From assembly GCF_958295425.1 (NCBI RefSeq), contig NC_081151.1:7452618-7516617 (forward strand): DNA of 64,000 nt. The letters are read 5' to 3'. Of this stretch, positions 49,129 through 62,720 are shown piece after piece; positions within the stretch are counted from its first letter, which is position 1; each line of letters begins with the position of its first letter. Source of the DNA: Solea solea. Lineage: Eukaryota > Chordata > Actinopteri > Pleuronectiformes > Soleidae. The position numbers and the translations under genes were made by a program. The notes beneath the pieces are model-generated. The model was not told the origin of the DNA. It searched no databases and saw only the letters and a list, made by a program, of their open reading frames with translations.

Positions 49129-51149
49129 ACCATCTACGGTGTAGAACAAGAAATACTGCATTGCCTCACCTCAAACAACATAATGTCAATGTTGTCTACT
49201 CCTGATGAGCAAAGAAGGCACGGGTGCAGGCCAAGCTGCACTCACGTCATGTTTGAGGGACCAAAATTGAATATAATTTGCAGCATTAGTTCTGTGAAAA
49301 TGTCTTTTATAACCACGCAAAATTGCTACGGAAACTGAAATTTGAAAATCTAAAAAAATGTACTGAATCAGGACCATGTGAATGGGAATCTAAGTGATTC
49401 AGGAAATCAAACGCTATCACATCCCGCAGTTCACAGACCCTAAATCCACCAAGCTCAGGAGTATCCAATTTCTTCAGGAATATACTCACAAGCTAGCAGA
49501 GCAAAACTAATAATTATGTAAGAAATAAAAAGATCATTTGAGATTCCCACTTGACCCATTTCAAAACAAGTTCCTCTTACAGAAGTATCTCCTTAGAGTC
49601 TTAGAGGGAGAGGGCTGGGAGAAAAAGCACAAACTATTTCCAGCTGAAAACTTTTCATTTAGGTGTAAACACACAAAATTATTTTCCATACAGCTCGGAG
49701 CATTTACCCTCGATGCATTCTACCACGATAACGTGCAACATTAACTCCAGATATCTGCAAAATGACACTGAAAATGTGGTCCCTCACTGTTTCCTCAGAT
49801 CTTCAGCTAAAAATGAAAAGACATTATTACATATACATTAATTAACTACATGGGCAAAATGACTGACCTTAAATCAAACAAAACCTGAGTTTTAGTACAA
49901 CCCACAAAGGGGAGAAAAAAATACCCAATACTAAATGAACTAATGAGGTCCACAGTGAAAACAAGGCAGTAAGACACATCTGACAGGAGCAAACAGCAGA
50001 GGTATTCTCTCTTTACACGAAAGCCACCGGCTCAGCAGCAAATGCAGCATTGCAGAGCTCAAACTAACTGGCACAAGCCAAAGCTGCTTAACTTTGTCTC
50101 TCCAGGCTCTGAACACATACAGTACAACAGCACAGCCGCTGACTGACCGAGCTGACACTGTGACACTGAGCTCAGGCTCAAGTCTCTGTTCCTCTATTCA
50201 AAACAGCTCAATGCATGATGACTTCAGTTATGAAAAACCGATTGAAGGTTATGTGCACTAATGGACGGAAAAAAAGGGTTGGTTTCCATAGCAACATACC
50301 CTGTACAGACTCATAAATAAAGTGCTTATTTCTTTACCGCTTTAAATACTTTTTTTTAATAAAATACATAACTGACTGTTAACTATGCTGCTTATTTGCC
50401 ATAAGAAAAGTACACTTGGTTGTCATTTTATTAGGCACAGCCTAGTAAAACCTCCTAAACACATTTACAACATCAACAAAAGGCTATTACAACTTACTAG
50501 AAGCAATGGTCATTGTTGTACTAATAAACTGACTTTTATTGAGAGTACCTGTACAATTCCACCATATGGCATTTAGAGAGGCGGAGTGAAGCATCTACTC
50601 TCTTCTTTACTTATCATTTATTACTGAACTTTACATTCTCTGGTCCTGGTCATTTGTGGGCATTAGCCTTCTTTTAAGACAAATGTGTGGTGATGATGAT
50701 GATGATGATGATGAATAAAGTAAAATTATAGTCCGATGGTTTAAAATCTTGTCAGGCAGATTTTAAAAACATGCACGATGGGTTTTATCTCGATTGTAAC
50801 GCTGACCAACAGGAACACACGCCACACTGCTCTGCTGAAGGACATGAAAGTCTTGTCCAAATGTACATCAGGTGTAAAGAATGATGGTGTTACAAGGCTG
50901 CACCATCAATGTTTGTCAAGCTGTGGCAGCACCAGCAACAGCAATAACAACTTCTGCCTTCTCTGTGGGGACTCTTTCAAAGACTGAGTTGCAAGTGTTA
51001 CCTTTCCAGTGTGACATGTTGTAAAACAACATCCCAAATGGTGACGGGCCAGGGAGCAACATGTAGTCTGTCCTGTCTCTCAACTCTAAAATCACCCGAC
51101 TGTCTGACACAGTGATGGTCTTGGTGAGTTGGCACACAAGGAATATTAA

Positions 51150-51548
51150 CCCTTTAACACCGAGCGTATCGCAGACGACGCGTCTGCGCAAGCCGTAACT
51201 ATGCGGCGCGAAATTCCAATGGTTTCCGAAAGCTGAGAAGTTGCAAATCAACGCGTGGTTATTACGGTAATTTCACTCGCACTGTTGCAGGAAGTCAGCG
51301 AATCAGCGTCTTTGTCACCAGCGAGGCGAGAGAGTTGGGAAAACGCCTGTACATACAGAAGTTTCCATTTTTTTGAGAGAAACTTTATTTTAAATATATA
51401 AAAATTTCAAATTGTGTTTTTTTCTAAATAAAACTTTTTGTCTTTCTTCATTTTAAATTGTTAATACACTATTTTATTCTAAATAACTGCCAGATATTAA
51501 AAGTTAAAAGAAAAATGGGCAAAAGCACTAAAAAAAGGTGTTAAAGGG
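51150..51548. mobile_element. Complete piggyBac-like MITE, 399 bp
   Basis: The 12-bp ends are perfect inverted repeats: CCCTTTAACACC at the left and GGTGTTAAAGGG at the right. Both are flanked by TTAA (51146-51149 and 51549-51552), the target duplication of piggyBac elements. It has no transposase ORF. A truncated relative lies at 3421-3610. Confidence 0.85.
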
Positions 51549-54465
51549 TTAAGTAAGCCCTTCAAAGCAAAACAAACAGAGAGAACAAATCTTAATAAAC
51601 TGTCCAAAGTCATAACCATTACGTTGTTAAGAGTTGGCGAGAAGCTGGAATTACACTGTGGGCAAATGAAGCCCTCATGGCGCTGGCTTGGCAGTGCAAT
51701 GTTTGTAAACTATGTTGCCGGGAGTGATAAATGATGCATGTCATAATCAAATACAAACAATACACTAGCAATGATCACAAACCACTGGAGAAGAAAAACC
51801 GGTAAATCCGAGGACCTTTCTGTTCTTGACAACTCACTGGCAAAGAGCCAAAATCCAGTCAACAGTTCACCCCTGAATCAGCCGTTCAGTCTTAACATTC
51901 TTCAGCTGCGGTGCCAGTGACTTCCATCCAACAGTATGATTAGTAGAACATGTCGGCTGTAAATATTTCTGTCACCGCAGACTTCACTGACTTGTCCTTT
52001 GTGGTTTTTTTTCAGTCATGATTCCTGCTGCATCATTCTACATTTCTGGTATCTGAAGACACCAGGCAGTGCGATTCACAGTTCAGATCTGTGAAATACA
52101 TCAGGAGGAGAAGAAGAGAGGAACTCATAAAGAGGGACAAAAACAAGTGGAACAATACAAGTGTGTGGTTTTAGAGGCTTTAGGGCCAGTCGAGGGAGAA
52201 CAGAGACACTCGCAGACTGAAGAGATTAGTGAGACAAATGCAGCTAATCTTCATTTTATTACTTTAAGGTCAGCGTTCACTTTTGAATTACTGCCTTTCA
52301 GCCATTCATTAACTCGAAAGGGCTGAGTGCATGTGCACGTAACTATCTCTACAGTGAATATCCAGATTAATAAAATGCAGTGTTCAACCCTTTGTGGTTC
52401 ACAGAAACCTCATTTAGAATAAAGACACCGTCCTATAGACTAGACTTGGTGTCATAAATCACCGATTAATTAATGCCACATTTCGACAACACTTCTAATT
52501 TAACTGGTGCAGCTTTTCCAGCCTTTACGGCACTGGCGATCCAGGGAATGCAGACCAATTACACATGTTGTAATATTGGTGAATTGGGGCCACACTATTG
52601 TACTATTGCTATATTTATTTGGCAATCCTAATATTGGGCTTTTGTGATATGCTGATAAATGTTGTATGTATGTATGTTTATATTGATAATGTATAACCAT
52701 TTACTAAAGTTATGCAAAAACTTTCTGATTCAGGTCAAACTTGGTTTGTACTTGCTCGGACTTGGGCGTGTTCATACAGAAAAACGCCCAAACTGCTCTC
52801 TAGTCACACCTGTGTCTGCTATAAAGTAGTTTTGGGTGAACTTGTTGTCTTTATATGAGTTCTGCATTTTATCACTGAGGTGTGTGTGAAAGTTCAAGTG
52901 ATGGTTATTTCGAATACAGACCTAAACACCTGCTATAATATTTAATATTGACTTAATACAAGACAAGTATTTTCAACACGTGTTTTGACTACTGTCAATA
53001 CAATTCTTTTGGCTACATTTTACAGCCTTCTCAGCAAACTAAAGCTTTCGGAAATCACTCCACAGTGAAGGCCAGCCAGAGCGAGCTTCGACCACAAACG
53101 GTCCCGCTGGGGCCACTGCTCCAGCCTGAACCACCAAGACAATACTTAGACTCGGTCACGCTGCCAAATTTCATACATAATGAGACCAACGCGACGTGGA
53201 ATAGCCTTGAGGCCAAGTGTGGCTGTCTGCTTTAACCAGATTATGATTATATCATGTGGAAGATTACCCATCCGACACACATAAGTCACCAAATCCGACA
53301 GTCGTGTTTCTGCCTGGACACGCACACGCACACACACACACACACACACACACTTGCATGCACAGCCATCTGTTATTGTCACTGTACGCTCGTTCTCAGC
53401 AGCATACAATCCAGATTGTAGCACAGGAGCGGGCAGGGGGGAAGAGTGGTGTGGAGCTGATATCATCTCTGCTGCAAATGTGCGTGTGTATTTTCTCACT
53501 CTCCTGAGAACTGTGAATAAAGGATAAATAGATCATAAGAAAAGGGCAGGTCTATGGAAAGGCTTTAAAGCAATGGATAAGCCAATGTCTCTCGCCCCTC
53601 TCTGTGCAATGGCTGCCTGCTCGGCTGCAACTGACGCAAATTGGAGGTCGGGGGGGGTTTGAGTTTGGTGTGAGGGAGCAAATAGGAGGAGGGGGAGAAA
53701 GTGTGACAACAGTGTGAGAGAGCAGAGGCTGAGGGGGGAAAGTAGAGAAGAAAATGACTTATTTGTTCTCTCATCTGTCTGCGGTTCTTCTCTCACCTTG
53801 GCCCATATTCTGAGTCTGCCTCATTTCAACCTCTAATAGAGAGAGGACGGTGAAGGACGAGGCAGGACACACTCACATAAACCACGTGCACACACACATA
53901 TACACACACAGCCTTGCGGAGGCTATTAGTCCTCACACCCATTATTACTTCCTAATGACCTCGTGGCACATTGTAGATTTCACTGGAGCGGGAGAAACCC
54001 TGCTAATCTGAGAAGGCAGATAGTCATAGAAAAAAAAAAAAAACTGCAGTTACGGAGTCATAAAGTGTGGCTGCTGAGGGGAATAATAACTGCTCAGATA
54101 GAGACGGAGGCTGAGGGAGTCGGAAGAAGAGCTATCACTGAAGCAGGTGGCCAATTTAAAGCAAGTGAGCGTCGGGTTCAGCCAGGTGTCTGATGACACA
54201 AGCGGCAAGACAGAGGTAAAGTGGAAAAGTATAATTCAGCGAGAGGCACAGTCAATAGTGTTTAGATAACAGGAATGTGGACTGGGAGCCGTCCAAGTGT
54301 TGTAGACAATACACACATAATAATAATAATAATAATAACAAAAAAAGATTAGTTCAGAGTGTTACTGTGACATTTCTCTTGATCAAAAGAAACTTGATTC
54401 CACTTTGATTGAGTATTGTTGTTATGTTCTAGGTCAAGTGGTGACAGTGAACATTAAATATTATA

Positions 54466-54560
54466 CTGAGGCGGCAATGGTGGCTAGCATTGTTGCCTTA
54501 CAGCAAAAAGACCGGGTTTTGCACCCCACGTTCTCTCCGTGTGTGCGTGGGTTTTGACTA
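54466..54560 (+). mobile_element. tRNA-derived SINE remnant
   Basis: GGCGGCAATGGTGGCTAGCA, TTGTTGCCTTACAGC, AAAAGACCGGGTTTTG and TTCTCTCCGTGTGTGCGTGG follow the order of a common teleost SINE (GGCGGCACGGTGG, GCCTCACAGC, TGGGTTCGA, CATGTTCTCCCCGTG). It is degraded. Confidence 0.6.
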
Positions 54561-54737
54561 TTTTGATGCAAAAATGTCAGAGTCTCTGGTTCCTGCTTTT
54601 CAAATATGACAATTTACTGCTGGAGGATTGTGGGTAAATAATGTGTTGTAGTAAACAATAACGGGCAGAGAAACTCCCCTGTGCACAGGTCAAGAGAGCA
54701 GATGGGGTAAAACAAATGACGTCTTTTACTTTTTATG

Positions 54738-54930
54738 GGGCAGCCCGTGGCCACGTGGAAAGGGAAATAGGCTTGTAACCGGAGGGTCGCTGGTTCAAAT
54801 CCCCACCCGTCCAAAAAGGGCCCCCAATGCTCCCCGGGCGCTACTCAGTGTGGCAGCCCACTGCTCCTAATTCTAGGATGGGTCAAATGCAGAGGAATAC
54901 TTTCCCTAAGGGGATTAATAAAATTAAATT
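54738..54930 (+). mobile_element. tRNA-derived SINE (V-SINE-like)
   Basis: The head has GGGGCAGCCCGTGGCCACGT and a B-box-like GGTTCAAATCC. The body has GCTCCCCGGGCGC, TGGCAGCCCACTGCTCC and GGTCAAATGCAGAGGAATAC, as in teleost tRNA-derived SINEs. An old inactive copy. Confidence 0.65.
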
Positions 54931-55185
54931 CTTTTTACATTGCACAATATTTTTCCATATGTCATTTTTCAATTCATTCGTGGTAAAAAAAAAAAAATAC
55001 GTTCATGATATTTGCTGTCAATGCTAATAAACATTCGGCAAACCATTTCCCGTTTGCGGACCTAGGAAGTTTCCCACCCGTTTATAACCACTTCATTCCC
55101 ACTGTGTGCAGCCACAGAATCTACTTGGCACAGGTTTGCAAATCAATATAAAGTAAGAGCGTGTACAAATAGTACCGACTGTCGA

Positions 55186-55225
<40 letters not shown>

Positions 55226-55496
55226 CCCGGCTTATGCTGAGGAGGTGTTTGCTGTTGCTTGCAGTCGGCTGCTGACCTCAACTGCAGGAATGACACCTTT
55301 AGGATTTGCGGGTCTGCGCTGGCGCCAAATTTAGAACTGGCTGCCCCCGAAACATACATAAAATCCAAATAATGAGTCAAAGCCCTCCCAAGCCAAAGTG
55401 AGAATTTACTCATCCCCCAACAACAGCCCTCGGATAGTCTTAAAGCCTGATATAAATCTCTACCTTTGAAACTGGAGATAAATCTATCTATCTTTA

Positions 55497-55575
55497 TATA
55501 TATATACTTATGTGTATGTATATATATATATATATATATATACATATACACACATATGTATATACATATACACAC

Positions 55576-55630
<55 letters not shown>

Positions 55631-55669
55631 CATATACACACATATATACATATACACACACACACATAT

Positions 55670-55704
<35 letters not shown>

Positions 55705-55705
55705 G
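55497..55705 (+). repeat. Complex TA/CA microsatellite
   Basis: About 200 bp of TATATA, ACATATACACACA and TATATATACATA blocks. Long Ile/Tyr/His ORFs in all frames here are artefacts of the repeat. Confidence 0.95.
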
Positions 55706-57629
55706 CACACATTGGGATCAATAAAATATCATAACCTCTCTGTGGATTAGAGAGGACACGGATACATTTTCACAGTGCTGAATCAAAGTGAATGCAAATC
55801 TTGTACTTTTATTACAGCAGCATACCTTTTTTGACCAATGCTCCAAAATAAATGATGTCCACTAAACTACACTATTTGGTGAGGCTGCCTTTAACTTTTT
55901 ATGAGAAGTGTGTGCTGAAGAAGCCGAAAGACACAACTTTTCAGCTTGAATTTTGATTGCAGCCGTTATTGTTTCAATTAATCGTGCATTTTTTGAATCC
56001 CTTCCATTGATTTCATGACTTGTCCTGTCTGGACTTCAGTGTTTTTTTTGCTTTTTTTCTACTAGTTTCACCACTTCTAATTCTTGTGAGTACGTGAGCC
56101 TCAAAGTGTTCTACCATTTGTAGAGGTTTTTCAGTCACCCAAACAACATATGCATGCTATATATCGACAATGCCAATTCTCCTTATCTCTGTTTACACAG
56201 TGTGCACAACCTCATCTCATAAATGCCAAAAAAAGAAGGAAGGAAACTGCGTGAGCTCAACGTACCTCGCAGAAACGTGAATACACAGAGACCTGAATCT
56301 ATCACCTGACATAGAGGCATATTATTCACACCAATTTAATCCCTGCCCTGTATTCAGAGAGAGAGAGAGAGCGAGGGAAGTGCTGATGACTACCTTTTCT
56401 TTGAGCCATCTGTCTGAGGCTCAGTGTTTGATGAAGTGTTCCTGCCAACAAAGCTCCCCATTACAGCGCTTGTGTAAAAATGAAGTGCTGTCCGTATCAA
56501 AAGGAGCAACGGCAATTTCAAAACAGGTGGAAGCAGCAGGTACTGACTGTCCACAGAGAGACTGTACTGACTGTACAGTATTTGCAATACAATGGGAAAA
56601 GGAAAAATCAGCCGTAATTTCGAACAATTTCTAAACTTTTCTCGTGAATTTCACGACGACATAAGAGCGAATCAATCAAACATCAATGCCCTAGAAACAA
56701 AAAAGCTGATCGTCACACCTTATTATATTATATATGAGGGAATTAGTATGTAATTCAGACGTATGGTTTACTACAGGCTTCTAAATCTCATCGGCCATGG
56801 TATTCCAGTCATTACTAAGGCAGAATTGCATTGTAAAAATCAAATTTAATGGAAGGGCGTCACTAAGAACTTTCAGGAGTAGAATGTTCCACATACCGCT
56901 GCAACTTTACACTCAAGTATTTTACGAGCTTGTGCTTCTGACATAAAACCTTTCCTACAACACTAATTACTACAGCTGTCATAAAAAACTCCAGTGACGT
57001 CAAAGCTACGGCATTTCCCTTTGCAGTGCAAAAGTGCCAGGATCATTTCCGTAACATCAGTATAAAGCAAGCTAACCAGCTTAAAGGGTTTGAACAAGCG
57101 CGGCAAAATAACATTCTCAAAAAATACATTCAATAACTTGGCTGCCTGTGCAAACACACGTTTAATGTCAGCTGCAGGTAAAAAAAAAAAAACACTACAC
57201 CACGTGGGATACCACGGAGAAATCACACACCTCGGAAACGCAGCGTGATCGACGCACCTCGTCTCATTACTGCTCACCCTGACAGCTGAATAGCTGAACA
57301 GCATCACTTAATCAAATTCCCCCCTGAACACACATTCAATTGGGGATGGAAATAGAACTGGTTGGGCATCGTATTATCTGACAACTTAACACGGGAAACT
57401 TCGAGACCTACTCGTTGTAGCAACGACAGTTCCAACAGACGAGCCCAACCATCATGAACGGTAAATGTAAATCACAGCCAGCATGCATTGGGATTTTGAA
57501 TGCACGCAGGAAATCAATCTTTTCCTCATTAATATGTGTGTTTGTGCGTCTGCAAGGGGAAGCTTGCCAAGTTCTATATAACCTTGTTTTCCAGGTCACG
57601 TTAAATAAAGCTTTGCGATTTTGTGGCTG

Positions 57630-57775
57630 GTGTAGTTGTTGCCTTCTGTTGCCACTGTTGCCTTCGCAGCAATAAGACCCGGGTTCATGCCCCAGTCCAA
57701 ACGAGGGCCTTTCTGCATTTTCTCCCGGTTCTCCCCGGCTTCCTCCCAGTCCAAAAACATGGAATATGGACACTC
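57630..57775 (+). mobile_element. tRNA-derived SINE remnant
   Basis: TTGCCTTCGCAGCAATAAGA, CCCGGGTTCATGCCCCAGTC, GGGCCTTTCTGCATTTTCTC and CGGCTTCCTCCCAGTCCAAA follow the 54466 family order and extend it at the 3' side. Confidence 0.6.
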
Positions 57776-57836
57776 TTAACTAGTGAACTAGTGAAATGCA
57801 CAGTAGACGGTGTGATACTGAAATTACAATGGGTCC

Positions 57837-57868
<32 letters not shown>

Positions 57869-59607
57869 AGTGATGACATTGCTGTACATCAACCTACCAG
57901 GACCTCCTCACATTTTTTGCACTACTCTGCATGTGTGCGTGTCATTTCTAACAAAAAGGGTTACAAGTGACAGTTGACATAAATCTAATGTCTTGTCCTA
58001 TGTTGTGTGCACATGACCAGTGAATCTACACATTCTTAAAGCAGATGTGCAACCATCTGGTCCAACACAGCAACCAAACACTCCCGTGCCTTGCCAGTGA
58101 AGATTAAGATCCCTTCAGTGGCATAAAATGACTTGCAGCCACAAGTCAGACTTAACCGACGCAGAAAAAACACTTGCATGTGTATTCAGGTTATCTGAAT
58201 AATAAGATATTATTGGGCTTCCGACCCAGTTTCATTTTAAATCTCTGTATTTCCTCGCCTTGGTTGCATCTTCATACCGACTCCAGTGATTCACAACTTT
58301 ACAAATGCGGCCCGAGTTCCTCCAGCGTGAGCCAACAGTTAAGTAAACAAGTTCACAGAACAGGAAACCACAACACAATGAAAGCCCTGAACCAGCCAGG
58401 GGTGACAAAACTGGTTTTGAAAGTGTTGTGTAGGACTGTATACAGACACACAACGCAGGCTTTTCTTAACAATGCTGTCATTTCACAAAGAAAGCAAAGT
58501 GTGAACTGCATCTGCTTGTAGCTTATATTACAATATATGTAAGATCATGCGCGTCACTGGACTAATTACACATTTTGGGATTGCTTTGGGATATTAAACC
58601 CATTTAGAACCAAATGCACATGAGAATATGTCCCATAATATGGGTAAAAATTGGATTGTAATTAACTCTAATCACAGTGCATCCCTTCATTTAGTTACAC
58701 CAAAAGAAAAAAAACACATTTATACAGACTAATAAGGGAAGATGCCAGAATTATTTTTTTTTTTTTAAATGTTCCTTTGACTTTACTGTAACGTGCTGAA
58801 AGCTGGACAACTATTTGAACGAGAAAGATTCATTCAAATGTCAGCATCTTGAAACAAGGTCACTGTGTAAAAAGGCTCAGACAAATGTCAAGCCCATTAC
58901 ATAATCTCCTGAGCGGTGTCATTATAAGCATGGGACTCTAGCAAAAACCACACAGCAGTCGAGCAGTTAAGAGTCTCCAACTTGGGGAACGATCAAAAGG
59001 CACATTTATCCTCCACAAACCAGGTCTACGTGCTCGTTAATATGGATAAAATAAACAATTAAGACACTAAATATCATGTCATCGTCATTTAAATAGGGCC
59101 ATTTGCTTCCCCCCCCCCCCCCCCCAACTCATGTCTGAGACCACTTCAACTCAAAACAAATAACCACAGCATGTTCATTGCCATCCATTACCTCCTTTTA
59201 AATTACAACAGTCTAATGAGCATCATAATGTGATTCTCAGTCCTTAACATACAAGCGTATTATGGAGACAGCAAAGGCAAAACAACCAAGCAATCCAACA
59301 GACCGAGAAAAGAGACGGAATGTTTTTTTTAGCCCTTGTGTTAACAGCAGCAGCGGCAGACTAGACACCTATATAAGTCTATGCAGAATGTCAGCTTTTA
59401 ACTGTTCAATTCCCAAGGCAAGGACAGGCTGCTGCGTCACTGAATATTCATCACTGTGCAAACAGATGTAAAAAAGGTGCTGCTATTTCCCTGGTTTCCT
59501 TCTAAGGGGGGGATAAAGCGCTCTCACAGCATTGTTGCCAAAGAGGATTCCTCAATACAAGCCACAACAGAGACACAGATGACCTGTACATGTCTGTATT
59601 GGCGTGG

Positions 59608-59840
59608 ATTTAGGGCTGCAACTGACTATTATTGTCATAATCAATTAATATGACAACTATTAGGACTTGTGTCTGCAAAAAAACAAAATTATTCAGCTTC
59701 AATGATTTCTTTGTTAAATGAAGCAAAGAACACATTTAAGAAGCTGGAAAATCTGAAAGTTTGTTTAATTACTGACAAACACTCAAACCGATTATCTGAT
59801 TATCCCAGATGTGGATTAATCAAAAAATATCAACAAAGAG
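59608..59840 (+). mobile_element. MITE of the GATTAATCGATTA type
   Basis: It begins AGGGCTGCAACTGACTATTA, the typical family start. It then has AAGAAGCTGGAAAATCTGA and ACTCAAACCGATTATCTGAT. Confidence 0.65.
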
Positions 59841-61828
59841 AAACTCATATAGAATATTTGTAAATCTATTTGAGCTACAGTGAATCCACATACTCCACTG
59901 CCACTGTGGACAATCATCTTAATCGTTCCCTTACAGGTTAAACTACAGCACATCACAAAACACAACACTGTGACGCTTACAGGGACAAGGGGCAAAGGTC
60001 ATAGGGTGCATGTTGTACTTGGTGGGTTAGGAGCTCCAATGACACTGTTTATCTCACTGAAGAACCTCAATGAGTGACAATTTGCCAGTTGATGGACTAA
60101 CATGGATACACTATTGCAAGAGGTTGACTATATAAACCCTAAATACCAACAGCAATAGTCTAAATGGATATAATTTCTGGTTAAATAATTGCATCCCACC
60201 AGCACTGGACTGACTGACGCAGAGAGATGAATGTTGTCATTGTTCCCATAAGATATAAGATTCAATGAAAGCCCAAATATGTTGTTCTGTGTAGCAAACT
60301 GGATTTTGCCCAATGCTCAGATTAACTGAAGCAAGATGTTTGCCATCAACCAAAAAGATGATTTTACTGGTTTGCAATGTATTATCGCTGAAAGACAACA
60401 GAAATGATTGTGTTTCTATCTGCTCAATAAACGGACTGAGGCTCCTTGAAAATAGACTAGCAGAAGGGAAATCGAACTGTGACGTGATAACACTGTGGTA
60501 TTGATTATGAAAAGAAACTGCAATGAAGCCCTGCACAAAAACTCAACCTGAAGCTGAAAAAGGGATAGTATAAATGTTAGTTTTAATCAAAATGCAGCAA
60601 CATTATTTAAACTTACAGGGATTTCATCAAGTCAACGGAGCCATGGAGGTTGTGTTACATGACCCAGGGAAGAGCTCATTACATTTAGGAGCACAATCCA
60701 AGAAATAATGTGTAGAAAATAAGGCACATGTAATATGTTAATATCTTTAAAAAGGTTTTAAAATTGTTGTGCAGATGCAGATGATTTTTAACAATCAAAA
60801 ATCTGTATTTTAGGGGGTTGGTCTTCATTAAGTCCCTGTATGGCAAAAAGTTGTTTTGTGAAAATGAATGGGAGCTATGTGCTCTCATCTTCACGTTCAG
60901 TCTGTTCTTGGTCACTGATGAATAAGATAACTTGTTTTGGGTTTTTTTTTTATATAAAAACATTCATACCATTTAGAATTGATTGTCAAAATAGTTGGTG
61001 GTTATTTTATTACTCCACTGGCATTTAATTGATCATTGTAGCACTATTCTTGACAATGTCTTTATTTTTTTGGTCTGTTTTTGGGCAGCAATAGCATAAC
61101 TCAAAAAAAACAATTGTGGGATTAGATGGGATTTTCTGGAGATGTCAGTTACGGCCCAAGGAAGAAATTAGTTGATTTTGCTGGTGATCGAGATTCAGAG
61201 GAGTGTATTTACCTTGTGGGAAACTGAGCTGCCTTGGGGCAGGTTTTCTTTAGATTGTAACATACACTTGGGTTGGTATCAATGTAAAAAAAACAACAAC
61301 AACAACAACAACAGTATGACACAGTTTTGTCAGCTACACATGTGTGAGTGATTAACACATTTCTTTCCTTGTTCTGCAGGAAACATAACAATGACAGCTC
61401 CTATGACAACGCACATGGCTGATTGTAAACAAAGCAGGAGACACTGACCCACTGTCATCTGACTGACCCCAACTACACACGGGTCAGGGTGAGGAGACAT
61501 CAGCACTGGAGCCTGTTAGAACCTGTAGGGATGGCTGGTGGAGCCCACCCCGCCCCCCCCAATGTGACTCATGTTTCCCCCCGCTCAGAGATGCTTGTTT
61601 CCCGCACAGAAGGGGGCGGGAAAGGGAAAATAATGTTGTTTAAACAAGTCAACATATTCACAATGCATCCACGTGCTGCCATTCACTCCACACAAAAACA
61701 CCCAACAAATCCGTGTGAATAAGTCATCACTACTCTGAAAACTTGAAAGCAAGAGGGAGGTGGTGATGCTGATGTTGACACGAGGGGGGGGGAAGTGGCA
61801 CCTTTCATATCTAACAATGTACATCTCT

Positions 61829-61863
<35 letters not shown>

Positions 61864-62528
61864 ATAAAACAAAACTGCCACAGGCGCAGAAGTAGTAAAG
61901 TCAACAGCGTCTGAGCTGCTGACAAACCTGTGCAAAAGACAAGCGGCGCACGACAGGAGGCAGGAGGGCAACGCTGTACAATCATAACACGGCTGTGCAA
62001 ATGAGAGAAGGTGATGCTCTGAATCCTGCCGTGCAAGAAGCGAGAAAAATACACGTCACACCGCATGGCTCTTTATTTGTTGACAAGCCGAACTCCGGCA
62101 CCGGGTACAAATCGGTGGCAAAACAGAGCGATGCTGCGGCAGCCACTCGCCCGTCTGGCAAGTTGTCTCGCCGAAATTTTTTTTGGAGGGGGAGCTAGCT
62201 CGTAGGCTAACAGCTCCGCTAGGCTATATAATGTCAGTGAGGAAGAGAGAGAAAGCACATTCACCTCCGTTAGCCGCTAGCGCCCATCCCCCATCCGAGC
62301 AGCCTTCCCTGTCTGTGTCCACCATCTTTAATCTGTGCCCCGTCTCCCTTCCCACCGCACAAAACACGACAAAAACACCAGGCACTCACCTTCAACGACC
62401 ATTGCGGAATCGATTATCACCTTCCGGAACAATAAATCAATTTTGTTAAAATAACGTGCGTATTTTAATATTGAAAATTGGCCGTGCGAGCGGAACCGCG
62501 CCTTGAGAGAAGAGCAGCAATCCTAAAC

Positions 62529-62541
62529 CGCCATCTGGTGG
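62529..62541 (-). promoter_or_regulatory. CTCF-core-like motif near the stag1 promoter (perfect)
   Basis: The minus strand reads CCACCAGATGGCG, matching CCASYAGRKGGCR at 13 of 13 positions. Orientation is opposite to the motif at 30900. Confidence 0.5.
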
Positions 62542-62596
62542 TATTTTCCTCTCTGTGATGCAGCGGGAGCGGCGCAGCCTCAGACCGAGACACAGC

Positions 62597-62609
62597 TGCC
62601 CCCTGGCGG
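62597..62609 (-). promoter_or_regulatory. CTCF-core-like motif near the stag1 promoter (12 of 13)
   Basis: The minus strand reads CCGCCAGGGGGCA, one base off the core (third base G for A), a common variant of strong CTCF sites. It is 68 bp from the motif at 62529, in the same orientation. Confidence 0.45.
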
Positions 62610-62720
62610 ACACACCGGGCCGCGGCGGACACGCGCCTCGGGCGAGCGGGTGGGCGAGCACGGGAAAGGGGGGGGGCGCAGAACCCCGCCGTACAACTCA
62701 CGGGGACGCGCACAGGAACA

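Larger units (their letters stand above)
41593..62389 (-). other. stag1: stag1 first intron, about 20.8 kb
   Basis: It runs between a donor-like GAAG-GTGAGTGCC at 62390 (minus strand) and the acceptor before the ATG exon. No other gene is seen inside. It holds MITEs (44065, 46925, 48545, 51150, 59608), SINE relics (54466, 54738, 57630), microsatellites (44650-44698 GA; 53316-53354 CA; 55191-55221 CA; 55497-55705 TA-rich) and several high-complexity stretches that could be conserved non-coding elements. A large first intron is also typical of human STAG1. Confidence 0.6.
62390..62720 (-). promoter_or_regulatory. stag1: Probable stag1 first exon and CpG-rich promoter
   Basis: From 62470 to 62720 the sequence becomes strongly GC- and CpG-rich, unlike its surroundings. 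On the minus strand a good donor, GAAG-GTGAGTGCC, sits at 62390. It follows a short leader that contains ATGGTCGTTGAAG. Two CTCF-core-like motifs lie in the GC-rich part. The exact transcription start is not visible, and extra leader exons are possible. Confidence 0.5.

Noticed and set aside
50570..50582. CTCF-like motif CCACCATATGGCA
   Set aside because: It differs at the key G in the middle of the core; I do not count it.
50916..51251. 111-codon minus-strand ORF with a fairly normal amino-acid mix
   Set aside because: It runs into the piggyBac-like MITE end, has no recognised domain and lies in the stag1 intron; probably chance or an old relic.
54738..54830. tRNA gene candidate
   Set aside because: It has a B-box-like GGTTCAAATCC but no cloverleaf, and it continues into a SINE body; it is a tRNA-derived SINE.
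55093..55734. Overlapping ORFs of 66-205 codons on both strands
   Set aside because: They are Ile/Tyr/His/Val-repeat readings of the TA/CA microsatellite, with no domain or splice support.
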